Below are positions 36,061 through 45,799 of a stretch of DNA of 64,000 nt, piece by piece. Position 1 is the first letter of the stretch. Each line of letters starts with the position of its first letter. A model generated the notes under the pieces. The model ran no database searches. It saw only the letters and a list, made by a program, of their open reading frames with translations, and was not told the DNA's origin. Source of the stretch: Pseudomonas sp. UFMG81 (lineage in GTDB: Bacteria; Pseudomonadota; Gammaproteobacteria; Pseudomonadales; Pseudomonadaceae). The stretch is taken from positions 95,500-159,499 of the forward strand of contig NZ_JACAFQ010000006.1 in NCBI RefSeq assembly GCF_015354575.1. Direction: 5' to 3'. Position numbers and translations under genes: made by a program.

Positions 36061-39000
36061 ATGAACGAAAATCCCCATCAATTACTGCTTGAACAGCGTC
36101 TGCCACGCTGGACCCACCATGCCACCACTGACCAGTGGCAGACCCTGCGCGAAGCACTCAAGCCCGCCCAGGATCTACCCGACCGCGAAGCCACCTGGTT
36201 CGCCAACGCCGCCCGTGACCTGCGTGAAGCTGTGCTCGCCAGCCAGGCCCGCCTGGCGCACTCGCAGCAGGCGCTGGCACGGTCACTCAAGGGGTTGCGG
36301 CAGATCACCGAGTTTTGCGAGCCCCTGTTACAGGCTCGCCTGGCGCAACACGGTAGCGTCGCACCCGTGCGCGGCACCGAGCTGCTGCGCGTACAGCGCA
36401 CCTGGTCCTGGCTTGGCAGCGTGTTCCAGTACAGCAGCGAACGGCACAGCCTGCTGCAGGCGGCATTGCTGAATTTCGCCGTCGACGAAACCTTCGACAA
36501 CCACAGTGCCCTGGCGGCGCCCGACGACATCCATGTGCGCGACATCACCATCGAAGGCACTGCGCCGGGCAGTTACGACACACCTGGCGCCAACTTCCCG
36601 TTGCCGTCGCAGGCCTACCAGGTCAAGGCACTGCCCTTGGGGCCCCAGGCCTTCGCCGACCTGTGCCGCGAGCTTGATCTGGGCCAGCGCTACCAGGAGC
36701 ACCTGCAAGGGATGTTTGACGGCAAGGCCAATGTCCAGCGTCGGGCGTTGGCCATTACCGTACTGCGCGACCGCCTGCGCCTGGCAGCTGACCTTGGCTA
36801 CCTGAACCACACCCTCGATGCTGTTGATCACGCCCTGGTGCAGCGCTTGCTGGACGGCAGCGCCCCGCCCTGCCGGACCCTCGAGCTGTTCGGCCTTGCC
36901 GTGCACGAGGTGCTGGTGATCGATAACGGCACGTCGGGCCACCTGCTCTACCTGCCCGGGCACAGCCCGGCACTGCGCCACTGCAAGGACCGCCCGGCGG
37001 TGGCGGACGCCCTGGCCGAGCTGTTGCTCGAACCCGCTGCCCGCCAACGCTTTTGCGACTACCTGCCCCTGGACCTGCGCGCGCAGTTTCTCGATGTACT
37101 GGCGCAGAACCTCGACGCCAGCGGCCAGGGTGCCAGCGACCAGACCTGGGTCCGTGCCCGCCAGGCCAACCTCCACCTGACTTGGAAAACCATCGACAGC
37201 GAGCTGTTCGGCTTCATGCAGGATCGCCACGTGGCGCGCATCAAAGCCGAGGCGCGCCTGCTCGCGGTGCCCACCGCCGATGCGGACGAACAGGCGCGCA
37301 AGCGCCGGCTCGAACAATGGCAGAGCCTGGGCCTGGATATGCTGACGGTGGCCGGTTTCTTCGTCCCCGGCGTGGGCACCTTGCTGCTGGCGGTGACGGC
37401 CTGCCAGTTGCTGGGGGAAGCCTATGAAGGCTACGAGGCGTGGAGTGTCGGCGATCGCCACCTGGCCCTGCAGCACCTCGAAGCGGTCGGCCTGAACCTG
37501 GCGGTACTGGGTGGCCTGCATGTGGCTGGCAAGGTGTTGCCCAAACTGTTCAACAGCCCATTGATGGAAAACCTCGACCCGGTCAACAGCGCCGATGGCC
37601 AGCGCCGCCTGTGGCAGCCAGACCTGGCACCGTACCGCAGCCCGGTGGTACTGCCAGAAGGTTTGCAGGCCAATGCCCAAGGCCAGTTCGAGATGCAAGG
37701 CCGCTCCTTCATCCGGATCGACGGGCATCTGCATGAACAACGCCTGGACCTGCGGCTCAAGCGCTGGCGCATCGTCCACCCGGAAGACGACCAGGCCTAC
37801 CAGCCGTTGCTCGAGCACAACGACGAAGGCGCCTGGCGCGCCGAACACGAGCAACCCCAGGACTGGTCGCTGATCTATCTGCTGCGGCGGTTGGGGCCGG
37901 ACTTCGACGGTTTCACCGACACCGAGTTGCATCGTGCGGCACAGGTGTGCGGGTTGTCCGAAGACGCCCTGCGCCAGGTGCACCTGCAAGGCCGGCCCGT
38001 ACCGGCGCTGCTGCCGGATACGCTGGCACGCCTGCGTGCCGAACAGCAGGCCCTGGCGCAGATGGCGCGTGATCCGGCGCTCGATCACAGCGCGCTGTTC
38101 CACAATCTCTACGACCCCATCACCCCGCCCGATCCACTGTCGCAACGTCTGTTGCAAGCCCACTCGCGCCTGACCCGCCCCTTGGCCAGGCGCCTGCTCA
38201 CGCGGCTGACGCCCGGTGAACGCACCACGGCGGCCGCGAGTGGCCAACTGCCCGCCTGGCTCACCCAGGCAGCTGAACAGGTCGCCAGTGACCTGCCCTT
38301 GGCCCGCGCGCTGGAAGGCCTGTGGTTGGGGCGGCTGGCCACTGCCGACAGCGAGCGTCTGCTGCTGTCCTGCCTCGAGCGCCTGCCGGGTTGGTCGGAC
38401 AAGGTGCGCCTGGAACTTCGCGCCGGCAGCGCACAAGGCCCCGTGCTGCGCGCCATCGGTGCCAGCGAGGCCGCCGAGCATGGCATCGTGATCAAGGCCA
38501 GCAGCGGCTACGAAGCCTACCGCGGCGACCTCCCCGCCCCTGGCCTGCAGGATCACGACCTGTGCCGCGCTGTGCTCGCGGCGCTGCGCAAGGTGCGCCG
38601 CCATGCGCTGGGCCTGGCCGGAGAGGATGCCGACAAGCTGCGCAAAAGCGTGTTCGCCCAGGTCAATGCCGACCGCCAGGGCACCACCTGGCGGCTTTGG
38701 GGCAACACCCAGCAACGCTGGCAGGGCGGCGCACTTGCCGGCGGTGATACCACCAGCGTCTATCCACAACTGTCCCTGCGCGGCAGCCAGCTCGGCCGCT
38801 ACCGGCGTGTCTACCCGAGCGCCAGCGTCACGTCGTTTCATAATCAACGCCTGCGCTGGCTGCGCGCGGGTAGGCCGGTGGAAATCGAACTGGATCGGTT
38901 ACACGAGCGCCTGCAAAACCTGCGCGACGAACTGGCGGCATGGGCCGGTGCCTCTGCCGGCCGCCAGCGCGCCATCGCACCGCTCGTGCGTGCCTGGCGC

Positions 39001-39888
39001 CGTGACTCGATCACCACGCTCGAGCACGGCGAGCCCGTGCATACCCTCGACCTGCGGGGCCTGGCACTGGACAACGAGGCGATCGCCAGCCTCGCGCTGC
39101 CGGACGACTTCAAGCACATCCAGGAGCTCGAGCTGAGCGACAACGGCCCGTTGAGCGAGTTGCACCCCGAATTCCTCGAACGGTTCCCGCGGCTCGAGCG
39201 CCTCTACCTGCGCAACAACCGCCTGGCCAGGTTGCCGATGCTGGCACGGCCACTGCGCCTGTTGTCGCTCGACCTGCAGGGCAACCGCATCACCTGGGAC
39301 GACCTGGCCCAGCGACAACTCGAACGCTCGGCCAACCTCATCAAGCTGGACATCTCCGACAATCCGCTGCTGCGTGCCCCAGCCCTGGGCAACCTGGTCC
39401 AACTGCAAACGGTGCACCTGAACAGCGCCAGCCTGACGCAACTACCCACGGGCCTGGCGGCGTTGGGGCGCGCGGAGGTGCTCGACCTTTCCGACAACCA
39501 GTTCACCTCGCTCCCTGCGGGGCTGGTTTTGCCAGAGCCTGTAGGCCGCGCGCTGGAACTGGAAAGCAACTGGTTGACGGATGACCTCAGGGAGCAGATC
39601 GATGCCTACCATCAACAGCACGGCATCGACCTGCTGGTGGCCGACTATCAATACGAAGAACTGCTCGAAGGCACTACCCCTGAGCAGCGCCAGCTGTGGC
39701 AGAGGCTGCCCCTGAACTATCGCCGGAAGTTGCGCGCCATCCTGGTCGACGACACCTACCTCAGTGACCCGGAAGGGATGCACGACGAGATCTGGCGCCG
39801 CCTGCAACGCATCGACGAAGACCCGGACCTGCGTCGCTATGCCCTGAGCTGGCCGGCTGCCGACCTGCTTGCACTGGACATCCCTTGA
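36061..39888 (+). CDS. Large LRR protein of the dermonecrotic-toxin (DUF6543) family, without NEL domain
   Basis: The ATG at 36061 follows AGGAG and gives 1275 residues; an upstream in-frame start lacks a ribosome site. Residues 1 to about 700 fit the DUF6543 toxin domain, with a hydrophobic hairpin near 425-510 (LDMLTVAGFFVPGVGTLLLA, then LNLAVLGGLHVAGKVLPKLF). LRRs run from about 996 to 1180 (LDLRGLALDNEAI, LERLYLRNNRLARLP, AEVLDLSDNQFTSLP). Related Pseudomonas proteins often end in a NEL E3 ubiquitin-ligase domain with a catalytic Cys. This one stops about 90 residues after the LRRs. Secretion route is unknown: no signal peptide. The AT-rich upstream region suggests acquired DNA. Confidence 0.75.
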   Translation: MNENPHQLLLEQRLPRWTHHATTDQWQTLREALKPAQDLPDREATWFANAARDLREAVLASQARLAHSQQALARSLKGLRQITEFCEPLLQARLAQHGSVAPVRGTELLRVQRTWSWLGSVFQYSSERHSLLQAALLNFAVDETFDNHSALAAPDDIHVRDITIEGTAPGSYDTPGANFPLPSQAYQVKALPLGPQAFADLCRELDLGQRYQEHLQGMFDGKANVQRRALAITVLRDRLRLAADLGYLNHTLDAVDHALVQRLLDGSAPPCRTLELFGLAVHEVLVIDNGTSGHLLYLPGHSPALRHCKDRPAVADALAELLLEPAARQRFCDYLPLDLRAQFLDVLAQNLDASGQGASDQTWVRARQANLHLTWKTIDSELFGFMQDRHVARIKAEARLLAVPTADADEQARKRRLEQWQSLGLDMLTVAGFFVPGVGTLLLAVTACQLLGEAYEGYEAWSVGDRHLALQHLEAVGLNLAVLGGLHVAGKVLPKLFNSPLMENLDPVNSADGQRRLWQPDLAPYRSPVVLPEGLQANAQGQFEMQGRSFIRIDGHLHEQRLDLRLKRWRIVHPEDDQAYQPLLEHNDEGAWRAEHEQPQDWSLIYLLRRLGPDFDGFTDTELHRAAQVCGLSEDALRQVHLQGRPVPALLPDTLARLRAEQQALAQMARDPALDHSALFHNLYDPITPPDPLSQRLLQAHSRLTRPLARRLLTRLTPGERTTAAASGQLPAWLTQAAEQVASDLPLARALEGLWLGRLATADSERLLLSCLERLPGWSDKVRLELRAGSAQGPVLRAIGASEAAEHGIVIKASSGYEAYRGDLPAPGLQDHDLCRAVLAALRKVRRHALGLAGEDADKLRKSVFAQVNADRQGTTWRLWGNTQQRWQGGALAGGDTTSVYPQLSLRGSQLGRYRRVYPSASVTSFHNQRLRWLRAGRPVEIELDRLHERLQNLRDELAAWAGASAGRQRAIAPLVRAWRRDSITTLEHGEPVHTLDLRGLALDNEAIASLALPDDFKHIQELELSDNGPLSELHPEFLERFPRLERLYLRNNRLARLPMLARPLRLLSLDLQGNRITWDDLAQRQLERSANLIKLDISDNPLLRAPALGNLVQLQTVHLNSASLTQLPTGLAALGRAEVLDLSDNQFTSLPAGLVLPEPVGRALELESNWLTDDLREQIDAYHQQHGIDLLVADYQYEELLEGTTPEQRQLWQRLPLNYRRKLRAILVDDTYLSDPEGMHDEIWRRLQRIDEDPDLRRYALSWPAADLLALDIP

Positions 39889-39894
39889 TCCTTG

Positions 39895-42138
39895 CTAGCT
39901 GGCGGGCAAACGGCGCAGCGCCTGGTTGTCGGTCAGCCACTGCTGCAACGCCTCGGCCGGCATCGGCCGGCCGAGCAGGAAGCCCTGGCCCTGGTCGCAG
40001 CCGGCGTTGCGCAGGAAGTCGTACTGCGCCTGGGTCTCGATGCCCTCGGCGGTGATGCGAAAGCCCAGGGCGTGGCCCAGGTCGATGATCGCCCGGGCGA
40101 TGGCCACCGCGTCGTCGTCGCCGGGCAAGTCCTTGATGAAGGCCCGGTCGATCTTCAGGTGGTCGATGGGCAGTGCGCGCAGGTAGGCCAGCGACGAATA
40201 ACCGGTGCCGAAGTCGTCCACCGCGGTGGCCACGCCCATGGCCTGCAACTGCGCGAGCACCGCGCAGGCCTGCTGCTGGCTCTCCATCAGCAGGCTCTCG
40301 GTGATTTCCACTTCCAGCAGGTTGGCCGGCAAGCCATGACGCTCCAGCGCCGAGGCCAGGCTGGTGACGTAGTCGCTGCGTTCGATCTGCAACGCCGCGA
40401 CGTTGATCGCCAGCGGCCCGGGCAGGCTGTTGCTGGCACGCCAGGCGGCGAGTTGCACGCAGGCCAACTCCAGTACCCGTTCACCCAGCGGGATGATCAG
40501 GCCGGTGCGTTCGGCCAGGGGGATGAATTCGGCGGGCGACACCAGGCCATGGTCCGGGTCGCGCCAGCGCAACAGCGCCTCCACCCCTTCCAGGCGGCCG
40601 CTGAACAGGTCCAGCTTGGGTTGGTACCACAGCTCGAACTCGTTGCGTTCAAGTGCCCGGCGCAGGTTGCGTTCGAGCTCAAGGCGCTGCTGCAGGCGCT
40701 CGGTCATGTCCGGCAGGTACGGGCGCCAGGCATTGCGCCCGCTTTCCTTGGCCGCGTACATGGCCGTATCGGCATGGCGCAGCAGGCTGTCGGCATCCTC
40801 GCCATGCTGCGGGCACCAGGCCAGGCCGATGCTGCCGGTGACCAGGCTGGCATTGCCGTTGAGGTCGAACGGCCGTTGCAGGCAACGCAGCAGGGCGCGG
40901 ATCTGGTGATTCACCTGGCCCTGAGCCCCCTGCAGCATGAACACGAACTCGTCGCCGCCCAGGCGGCACACCCGATCCTGGGTGTCCAGTTCCTGCAAGA
41001 AGCGCGCGGTGGCCTGCTGCAACAGCAAGTCGCCCATCGGATGGCCGAGGCTGTCGTTGACCTGCTTGAAACCGTCGATATCCAGCATCAGCACCGCCAG
41101 GCCATGGCCCTGGCGAATAGCCGTGCTCAGTTGCTGTTGAAACAACACGCGGTTGGGCAGGCCGGTGATGGTGTCGTAGTGGGCCAGGCGCTCCAACTGG
41201 GCCTGGTACTGGCGCAGCTCGCGGTTGCGCAGCTCGAGCAGCCGCTGCTTGCGGTTGAGCTGGGCGACGAACAGGCTGAACAACCCGGTGCAGCTCAGGG
41301 CGAACAGGAACAACGGCGAGCTGAACAGGTTCAGTGCCGACCAGCCGCCTCGCGGCGCCGCCACCATCTCCCAGACCCCGCCCGGCACCTCCACATTGAC
41401 CTTCACCTGGGGGTAATCGAACAGCTCGGCACTCCCCCAGATCAGCTCACCTTCCGCGCCCTTGCCATCGCTGCCGCGCACCGCCAGCTCGAAACCGGCT
41501 TCCGGGCGCAGACCGGCGGCCAGCAGCAGGCGGTCGATGTCGGCGACCACCGAAACGCTGCCCCAGTAGAAGCTCACCCCACGCTTGCCGTTGACGAACA
41601 CCGGCCGCCGGTAGATCAGCGCCCGCCCACCCTGGTACAGCTGCAGCGGGCCGGCCAGCACTGGCGTGTGACGCTCCCGCGCCGAGGCTACCAGGGGCAA
41701 CTGTTCAGGCAGCCGACGGTAGTCCAGGCCGAGGATTCGCTGGTTGCCCTCCAAGGGGTAGACCTGACGTATCACATCGTCCGGGGCCAGGGCGATATGG
41801 CGCATGTACGGCACCGAAGCCAGGGCATCGCGGGCCATGCCGCGAAAGTGCTCGTCGCTGATGGTACCGTCGGCACTGATCAGCTGGGCGATACCCTCGG
41901 CCTCACTGAACGCCGAGCGCAGTTGCGCTTCAAGCGCCCCGCGCACACCCGAGAGGCGCGCGGCGAGGTTGGCCACCTGTTCGTTCTGCTCGCGCTGGGC
42001 GTCGAGGTGGCCAAGCACCATCGACAGGCTGATACCGATCACGGCGAAGCCCACCGGCAACAGGTGGTTCAAGGTGCGGCGCACGCTGCCCGGCTCGGGC
42101 AGCGGGTCATCGAAAGCGGAGTGGTTGCGACTGGTCAT
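39895..42138 (-). CDS. CHASE-GGDEF-EAL c-di-GMP turnover protein
   Basis: A 747-residue membrane sensor. Helix 1 is near residues 28-45; a CHASE periplasmic domain spans about 55-270 (YMRHIALAPDDVIRQVYP; GVSFYWGSVSVVADI); helix 2 near 280-302. The GGDEF domain has an intact active site in CRLGGDEFVFML near 410. The EAL domain begins FELWYQPKLDLFSGRLEGVEALLRW-like at about 495-520 and keeps later catalytic parts (INVAALQIE, VDDFGTGYSSLAYL). Both domains could be active. It may tune matrix genes through c-di-GMP. It converges with the toxin-like gene, seven bases apart. Confidence 0.93.
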   Translation of the reverse strand: MTSRNHSAFDDPLPEPGSVRRTLNHLLPVGFAVIGISLSMVLGHLDAQREQNEQVANLAARLSGVRGALEAQLRSAFSEAEGIAQLISADGTISDEHFRGMARDALASVPYMRHIALAPDDVIRQVYPLEGNQRILGLDYRRLPEQLPLVASARERHTPVLAGPLQLYQGGRALIYRRPVFVNGKRGVSFYWGSVSVVADIDRLLLAAGLRPEAGFELAVRGSDGKGAEGELIWGSAELFDYPQVKVNVEVPGGVWEMVAAPRGGWSALNLFSSPLFLFALSCTGLFSLFVAQLNRKQRLLELRNRELRQYQAQLERLAHYDTITGLPNRVLFQQQLSTAIRQGHGLAVLMLDIDGFKQVNDSLGHPMGDLLLQQATARFLQELDTQDRVCRLGGDEFVFMLQGAQGQVNHQIRALLRCLQRPFDLNGNASLVTGSIGLAWCPQHGEDADSLLRHADTAMYAAKESGRNAWRPYLPDMTERLQQRLELERNLRRALERNEFELWYQPKLDLFSGRLEGVEALLRWRDPDHGLVSPAEFIPLAERTGLIIPLGERVLELACVQLAAWRASNSLPGPLAINVAALQIERSDYVTSLASALERHGLPANLLEVEITESLLMESQQQACAVLAQLQAMGVATAVDDFGTGYSSLAYLRALPIDHLKIDRAFIKDLPGDDDAVAIARAIIDLGHALGFRITAEGIETQAQYDFLRNAGCDQGQGFLLGRPMPAEALQQWLTDNQALRRLPAS

Positions 42139-42277
42139 AGGCCTGGAATCGGGAGCGATTCATGCTGTATCGGCGCACCCAGGGCAATGTTGAGCCAGAC
42201 TGGTGCTTTTCTGGCGCTGGGTGCATGCTCCGATACTGAAACGTTTCACCCAGCCAAACACAAGAGGTGCAGTACCC

Positions 42278-43897
42278 ATGGACCGTCTGCTCGACTCGCT
42301 GTTTCCCGCCCCCGAGGATATCCCTGCGCAATGGCGCCTGGGCGAGCCCCTGGAACAACGCGATTACCTGGTGGCCGGTGAGCTGCGGCGCTGGGACGGC
42401 CCATTGGCCACGGTACGCAGCCCGGTGTGGTTGCAGGACGGCAACAGCGAGCGCCAGGTGATCCTCGGCAGCGCGCCGCTGCTCGACGCCGACACCGCCC
42501 TCACCGCCCTGGACGCCGCCGTGCAGGCCTACGACAAGGGCCGTGGCGCCTGGCCGACGATGCGCGTGGCCGAACGCATCCAGCACGTCGAAACGTTTCT
42601 GGCGCGCATGCGCGAACAACGCACGGCGGTGGTCAAGTTGCTGATGTGGGAGATCGGCAAGAACCTCAAGGATTCGGAGAAAGAATTCGACCGCACCTGC
42701 GACTACATCGTCGACACCATCAACGCCCTCAAGGACCTCGACCGTCGCTCCAGCCGCTTCGAGCTGGAACAGGGCACCCTCGGTCAGATCCGCCGTGCGC
42801 CGCTGGGCGTGGCGTTGTGCATGGGCCCCTACAACTACCCGCTGAACGAGACCTTCACCACGCTGATCCCCGCTCTGATCATGGGCAACACCGTGGTGTT
42901 CAAGCCGGCCAAGTTCGGCGTGCTGCTGATTCGCCCGCTGCTCGAAGCATTCCGTGACAGCTTCCCGGCCGGCGTGATCAACGTCATCTACGGCCGCGGC
43001 CGCGAGACCGTCAGCGCGTTGATGGCCAGTGGCAAGGTCGACGTGTTCGCCTTCATCGGCACCCACAAGGCCGCCGCCGACCTGAAAAAGTTGCACCCAC
43101 GCCCGCACCGCCTGCGCGCCGCGCTGGGGCTGGACGCCAAGAACCCCGGCATCGTGCTGCCCCAGGTCGACTTGGACAACGCCGTCGAAGAAGCGGTCAC
43201 CGGCGCCCTGTCGTTCAACGGCCAGCGCTGCACCGCGCTGAAGATCCTCTTCGTGCATGAGGACGTGGTCGCGCCATTCCTCGACAAGTTCCAGCGCAAG
43301 CTCGCCGCGCTCAAGCCGGGCATGCCGTGGGAGCCGGGGGTGGCGCTGACGCCGTTGCCGGAACCGGGCAAGGTCGACTACCTCGACGGCCTGGTGGCCG
43401 ATGCCACGGGCAAGGGGGCACAGGTACTCAACGAAGGTGGCGGCCTGAGCCGTGGCTCGTTCTTCTACCCTGCCCTGCTCTACCCGGTGACGCCAGCCAT
43501 GCGCGTGTACCACGAAGAACAGTTCGGCCCGCTGGTGCCGGTGGTGCCGTACCGCGACCTGCACACCGTGATCGACTACGTGCTCGATTCGGACTACGGC
43601 CAGCAACTGAGCCTGTTCGGCAACGACCCTGAGACCATCGGCGCGCTGGTCGACACCTTTGCCAACCAGGTGGGCCGCATCAATATCAATGCCCAGTGCC
43701 AGCGTGGGCCGGACACCTACCCGTTCAACGGCCGCAAGAACAGCGCCGAGGGGACGTTGTCGGTGCATGATGCGTTGCGGGTGTTCTCCATTCGCACGCT
43801 GGTGGCGACCAAGTTCCAGGCGGCGAACAAAGAACTGATCAGCGAGATCATCCGCAATCGGCAGTCGAGTTTCCTGACCACCGATTACATCTTCTGA
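42278..43897 (+). CDS. Aldehyde dehydrogenase, GapN-like (NADP glyceraldehyde-3-phosphate type)
   Basis: The ATG at 42278 gives 539 residues; an earlier in-frame start lacks a site. Family parts: APLGVALCMGPYNYPLNETF, NTVVFKPAKFGVLLIRPL, the nucleophile Cys in SFNGQRCTALKILFVHE near residue 315, and EEQFGPLVPVVPY. GapN oxidises glyceraldehyde-3-phosphate to 3-phosphoglycerate with NADP. In place of the usual ELGGK motif, where Glu is the general base, this protein reads ALGLDAKNPG. It is divergent from the c-di-GMP gene and closed by a terminator. Confidence 0.82.
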   Translation: MDRLLDSLFPAPEDIPAQWRLGEPLEQRDYLVAGELRRWDGPLATVRSPVWLQDGNSERQVILGSAPLLDADTALTALDAAVQAYDKGRGAWPTMRVAERIQHVETFLARMREQRTAVVKLLMWEIGKNLKDSEKEFDRTCDYIVDTINALKDLDRRSSRFELEQGTLGQIRRAPLGVALCMGPYNYPLNETFTTLIPALIMGNTVVFKPAKFGVLLIRPLLEAFRDSFPAGVINVIYGRGRETVSALMASGKVDVFAFIGTHKAAADLKKLHPRPHRLRAALGLDAKNPGIVLPQVDLDNAVEEAVTGALSFNGQRCTALKILFVHEDVVAPFLDKFQRKLAALKPGMPWEPGVALTPLPEPGKVDYLDGLVADATGKGAQVLNEGGGLSRGSFFYPALLYPVTPAMRVYHEEQFGPLVPVVPYRDLHTVIDYVLDSDYGQQLSLFGNDPETIGALVDTFANQVGRININAQCQRGPDTYPFNGRKNSAEGTLSVHDALRVFSIRTLVATKFQAANKELISEIIRNRQSSFLTTDYIF

Positions 43898-43902
43898 TCG
43901 CC

Positions 43903-43927
43903 GGGGCGCTGCTGCGCCCCTGTTTTT
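43903..43927 (+). terminator. Intrinsic terminator after the GapN-like gene
   Basis: GGGGCGC and GCGCCCC form a seven-base stem with a TGCT loop, followed by TGTTTTT. It starts six bases after the stop codon. Confidence 0.85.
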
Positions 43928-44027
43928 ATAGGCAATCGATCTAACTCGCTTGTCGATCTTCCATACGCGTAAACGACTCTAATCACCAAGGTGTTGCACC
44001 CAACCCACGTGAAAGGAGATTACGCAC

Positions 44028-44495
44028 ATGGCAGTCCGCCCCATCCCCGAAGGCCAGCACAGCCTCACCCCGTACCTGGGCATCAAGGACGCCGCCAAGG
44101 CCATCGAGTTCTACAAGAAGGCTTTCGGCGCCGTCGAGATGTTCCGCCTCGAAGACCCACAAGGCCGCGTCGGCCATGCTGAACTGAAAATCGGCGATTC
44201 CTCGCTGATGCTCGGCGACCCCTGCGACATGCCGAACACCCTCAAGCCGAGCCAGACCATCGAACACCCGGCCGTCGGCCTGCATTTGTATGTCGAGGAC
44301 TGCGACAAGGTCTACGCTCAGGCAATCGCCGCTGGCGCCAAGCCGTTGAGCGAAGTGAAGGACCAGTTCTACGGCGACCGCAGCGGCACATTGAAAGATC
44401 CGTTCAACAACATGTGGTTCATCTCTACCCACAAAGAGGACCTGAGCGTCGAGGAAATTCGCGCCCGCGCGGCGAAAATGTTCGGCGGCAGTTGA
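44028..44495 (+). CDS. VOC-family protein (PhnB/glyoxalase-like)
   Basis: A 155-residue protein of the vicinal-oxygen-chelate fold: HSLTPYLGIKDAAKAIEFYK near the start, then AELKIGDSSLMLGDP, and YGDRSGTLKDPFNNMWFIST. This is the PhnB-like / YdfO-type branch, common as single genes. A GGAG-rich ribosome site (AAAGGAG) lies upstream. Metal ligands of true glyoxalases are only partly kept, so an enzyme function cannot be assigned. It stands between a terminator and an inverted repeat. Confidence 0.85.
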   Translation: MAVRPIPEGQHSLTPYLGIKDAAKAIEFYKKAFGAVEMFRLEDPQGRVGHAELKIGDSSLMLGDPCDMPNTLKPSQTIEHPAVGLHLYVEDCDKVYAQAIAAGAKPLSEVKDQFYGDRSGTLKDPFNNMWFISTHKEDLSVEEIRARAAKMFGGS

Positions 44496-44500
44496 GCGGC

Positions 44501-44575
44501 CAGCTTCAAGCAGCAAGCTTCAAGTTGAAAGCCACGCGGCTTTGCTTGAAGCTTGCAGCTCGTAGCTTGGAGCTG
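44501..44575. repeat. Imperfect inverted repeat (AGCTTCAAG type)
   Basis: CAGCTTCAAGCAGCAAGCTT is mirrored by CTTGAAGCTTGCAGCTCGTA and onward, around a short inner palindrome AAAGCCACGCGGCTTT. This is an intergenic repeat of the AAGCTTGCAGC type seen in pseudomonads and unlike the GGAGCGG REP units elsewhere in the window. Confidence 0.7.
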
Positions 44576-44582
44576 CCCCTCA

Positions 44583-45776
44583 ATGCGTATCATCGAAAAA
44601 ACCGCCGCGCCGGTGCGCAGCCTCACCCCTGCCGAGGAAGAGTTGCTGGTCGGCTTCGTCAACGGCACCCTCGCCGGCCCTCGCCTGCTGCAAGCCAACC
44701 AATGGCTGATGAAGCTGCGCGGCGCCAACCAGTGGCTGGCCTGCGACTGCCGCAAGGACGCCCTGCCGGTGCTCAACGTGTCGCTGAACGGCAACACCGG
44801 CACGCTGTTTTTGCGCAACAACCCCGACACCCCCGAGCACGCCCCAGGCTGCCCGTTCAGCAAGGATGAACGCGACACGGCCGAGCGTGGCGAGGAGGCC
44901 AGCCAACCGGCCGCCTGGCTGGCGCCGGACACGCCCCTGCGGCTGCTGGGTGACTACCCCCAGGCCAGAGACAGTGACACCACCGGCGCCACCCGCACGC
45001 CCGCCGAACGCCGCGAACAGCAACGCCTGCTGTCGCTGCTGCTGACCTGGATCGAAACCAGCGGCCTGAACGTCTACGCCACTCACCTGAAGAAGGACCT
45101 CACCGCGCAGTTCGCCGAACTGCGCGGCGTGGCCAGCCGCTATCCGCTGCTGGAGCGGGTGCCGGCCAGCAACTACCTGGAAACCCGCCTGGACATGAAG
45201 CACATGATGATGCTCAAGGCCCGCCTGCGCGAGGCCACGGTGTTCGGTAACCACCGCCGCCACGGCCTGCTGCTCGACTGCGTGGACCAGGTCAAGGGGC
45301 GCAAGGTGATCAACGCGCGCAGCGAAGACGGCTTCGACTTCCAGGGCCATCACCAATACTGGGGTGGCAGCCGCACCAGCGGGCCGTTGCTGGCCCTGGC
45401 GCTGTACTCGCCGGCCACCGCCGGCAGCCATTTCTACGAAATGATCCATGTTGCCAGCGTACCGGTGCTGTCGCGCGCCCACCTGTTCCCGGTGTACCGC
45501 GAAGAAGAGCGCGAACCGCTCAAGGCGCTGGTGTCGCTGATCGACTGGATGGCCGGCAAAGGTGTGAAGGTACTGATGCGCCGCCCGGTGATCGGCGGCC
45601 AGGTGATGGACGAACTGCTGCTCAGCTCGGACCAGGACCGGGTGCTGTCGGTGTCGCTGTTGGCGCAACCCGTCGGCCCGGAGCCGGACACCGAGCACTT
45701 CAAGCGCTACGCCGACTTCAAGAGCCTGGAAACCTTCCGCAAGTACGTGGCGGGGTTCTTCATGCGCGAGCGGTAG
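44583..45776 (+). CDS. Conserved hypothetical protein, DUF1173-like layout
   Basis: The ATG at 44583 gives 397 residues. The N-terminal region holds a possible metal site, CDCRKD followed by a C-terminal HAPGCPF about 35 residues later, a C-x-C...H-x-x-x-C arrangement. The rest, with GLNVYATHLKKDL, HGLLLDCVDQVKGRKVINAR and a RRPVIGGQVMDELLL segment, resembles DUF1173-type proteins, but I am not sure of the family. No signal peptide or membrane helix. A REP unit follows after 23 bases. Function unknown. Confidence 0.7.
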   Translation: MRIIEKTAAPVRSLTPAEEELLVGFVNGTLAGPRLLQANQWLMKLRGANQWLACDCRKDALPVLNVSLNGNTGTLFLRNNPDTPEHAPGCPFSKDERDTAERGEEASQPAAWLAPDTPLRLLGDYPQARDSDTTGATRTPAERREQQRLLSLLLTWIETSGLNVYATHLKKDLTAQFAELRGVASRYPLLERVPASNYLETRLDMKHMMMLKARLREATVFGNHRRHGLLLDCVDQVKGRKVINARSEDGFDFQGHHQYWGGSRTSGPLLALALYSPATAGSHFYEMIHVASVPVLSRAHLFPVYREEEREPLKALVSLIDWMAGKGVKVLMRRPVIGGQVMDELLLSSDQDRVLSVSLLAQPVGPEPDTEHFKRYADFKSLETFRKYVAGFFMRER

Positions 45777-45799
45777 TGAGCAAGCCTCACCGCAACCCC

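Noticed and set aside
35895..36092. TTG-started 65-codon frame before the LRR toxin-like gene
   Set aside because: It has a GGAGG sequence nearby, but the product is Cys/Arg/Thr-rich without structure and overlaps the better supported start at 36061.
36328..38847. Minus-strand open frame of 839 codons opposite the LRR toxin-like gene
   Set aside because: Antisense shadow of a high-GC gene; composition unlike a natural protein.
44501..44575. Inverted repeat read as an intrinsic terminator for the VOC gene
   Set aside because: The fold is imperfect and no T run follows; it matches a dispersed intergenic repeat type better.
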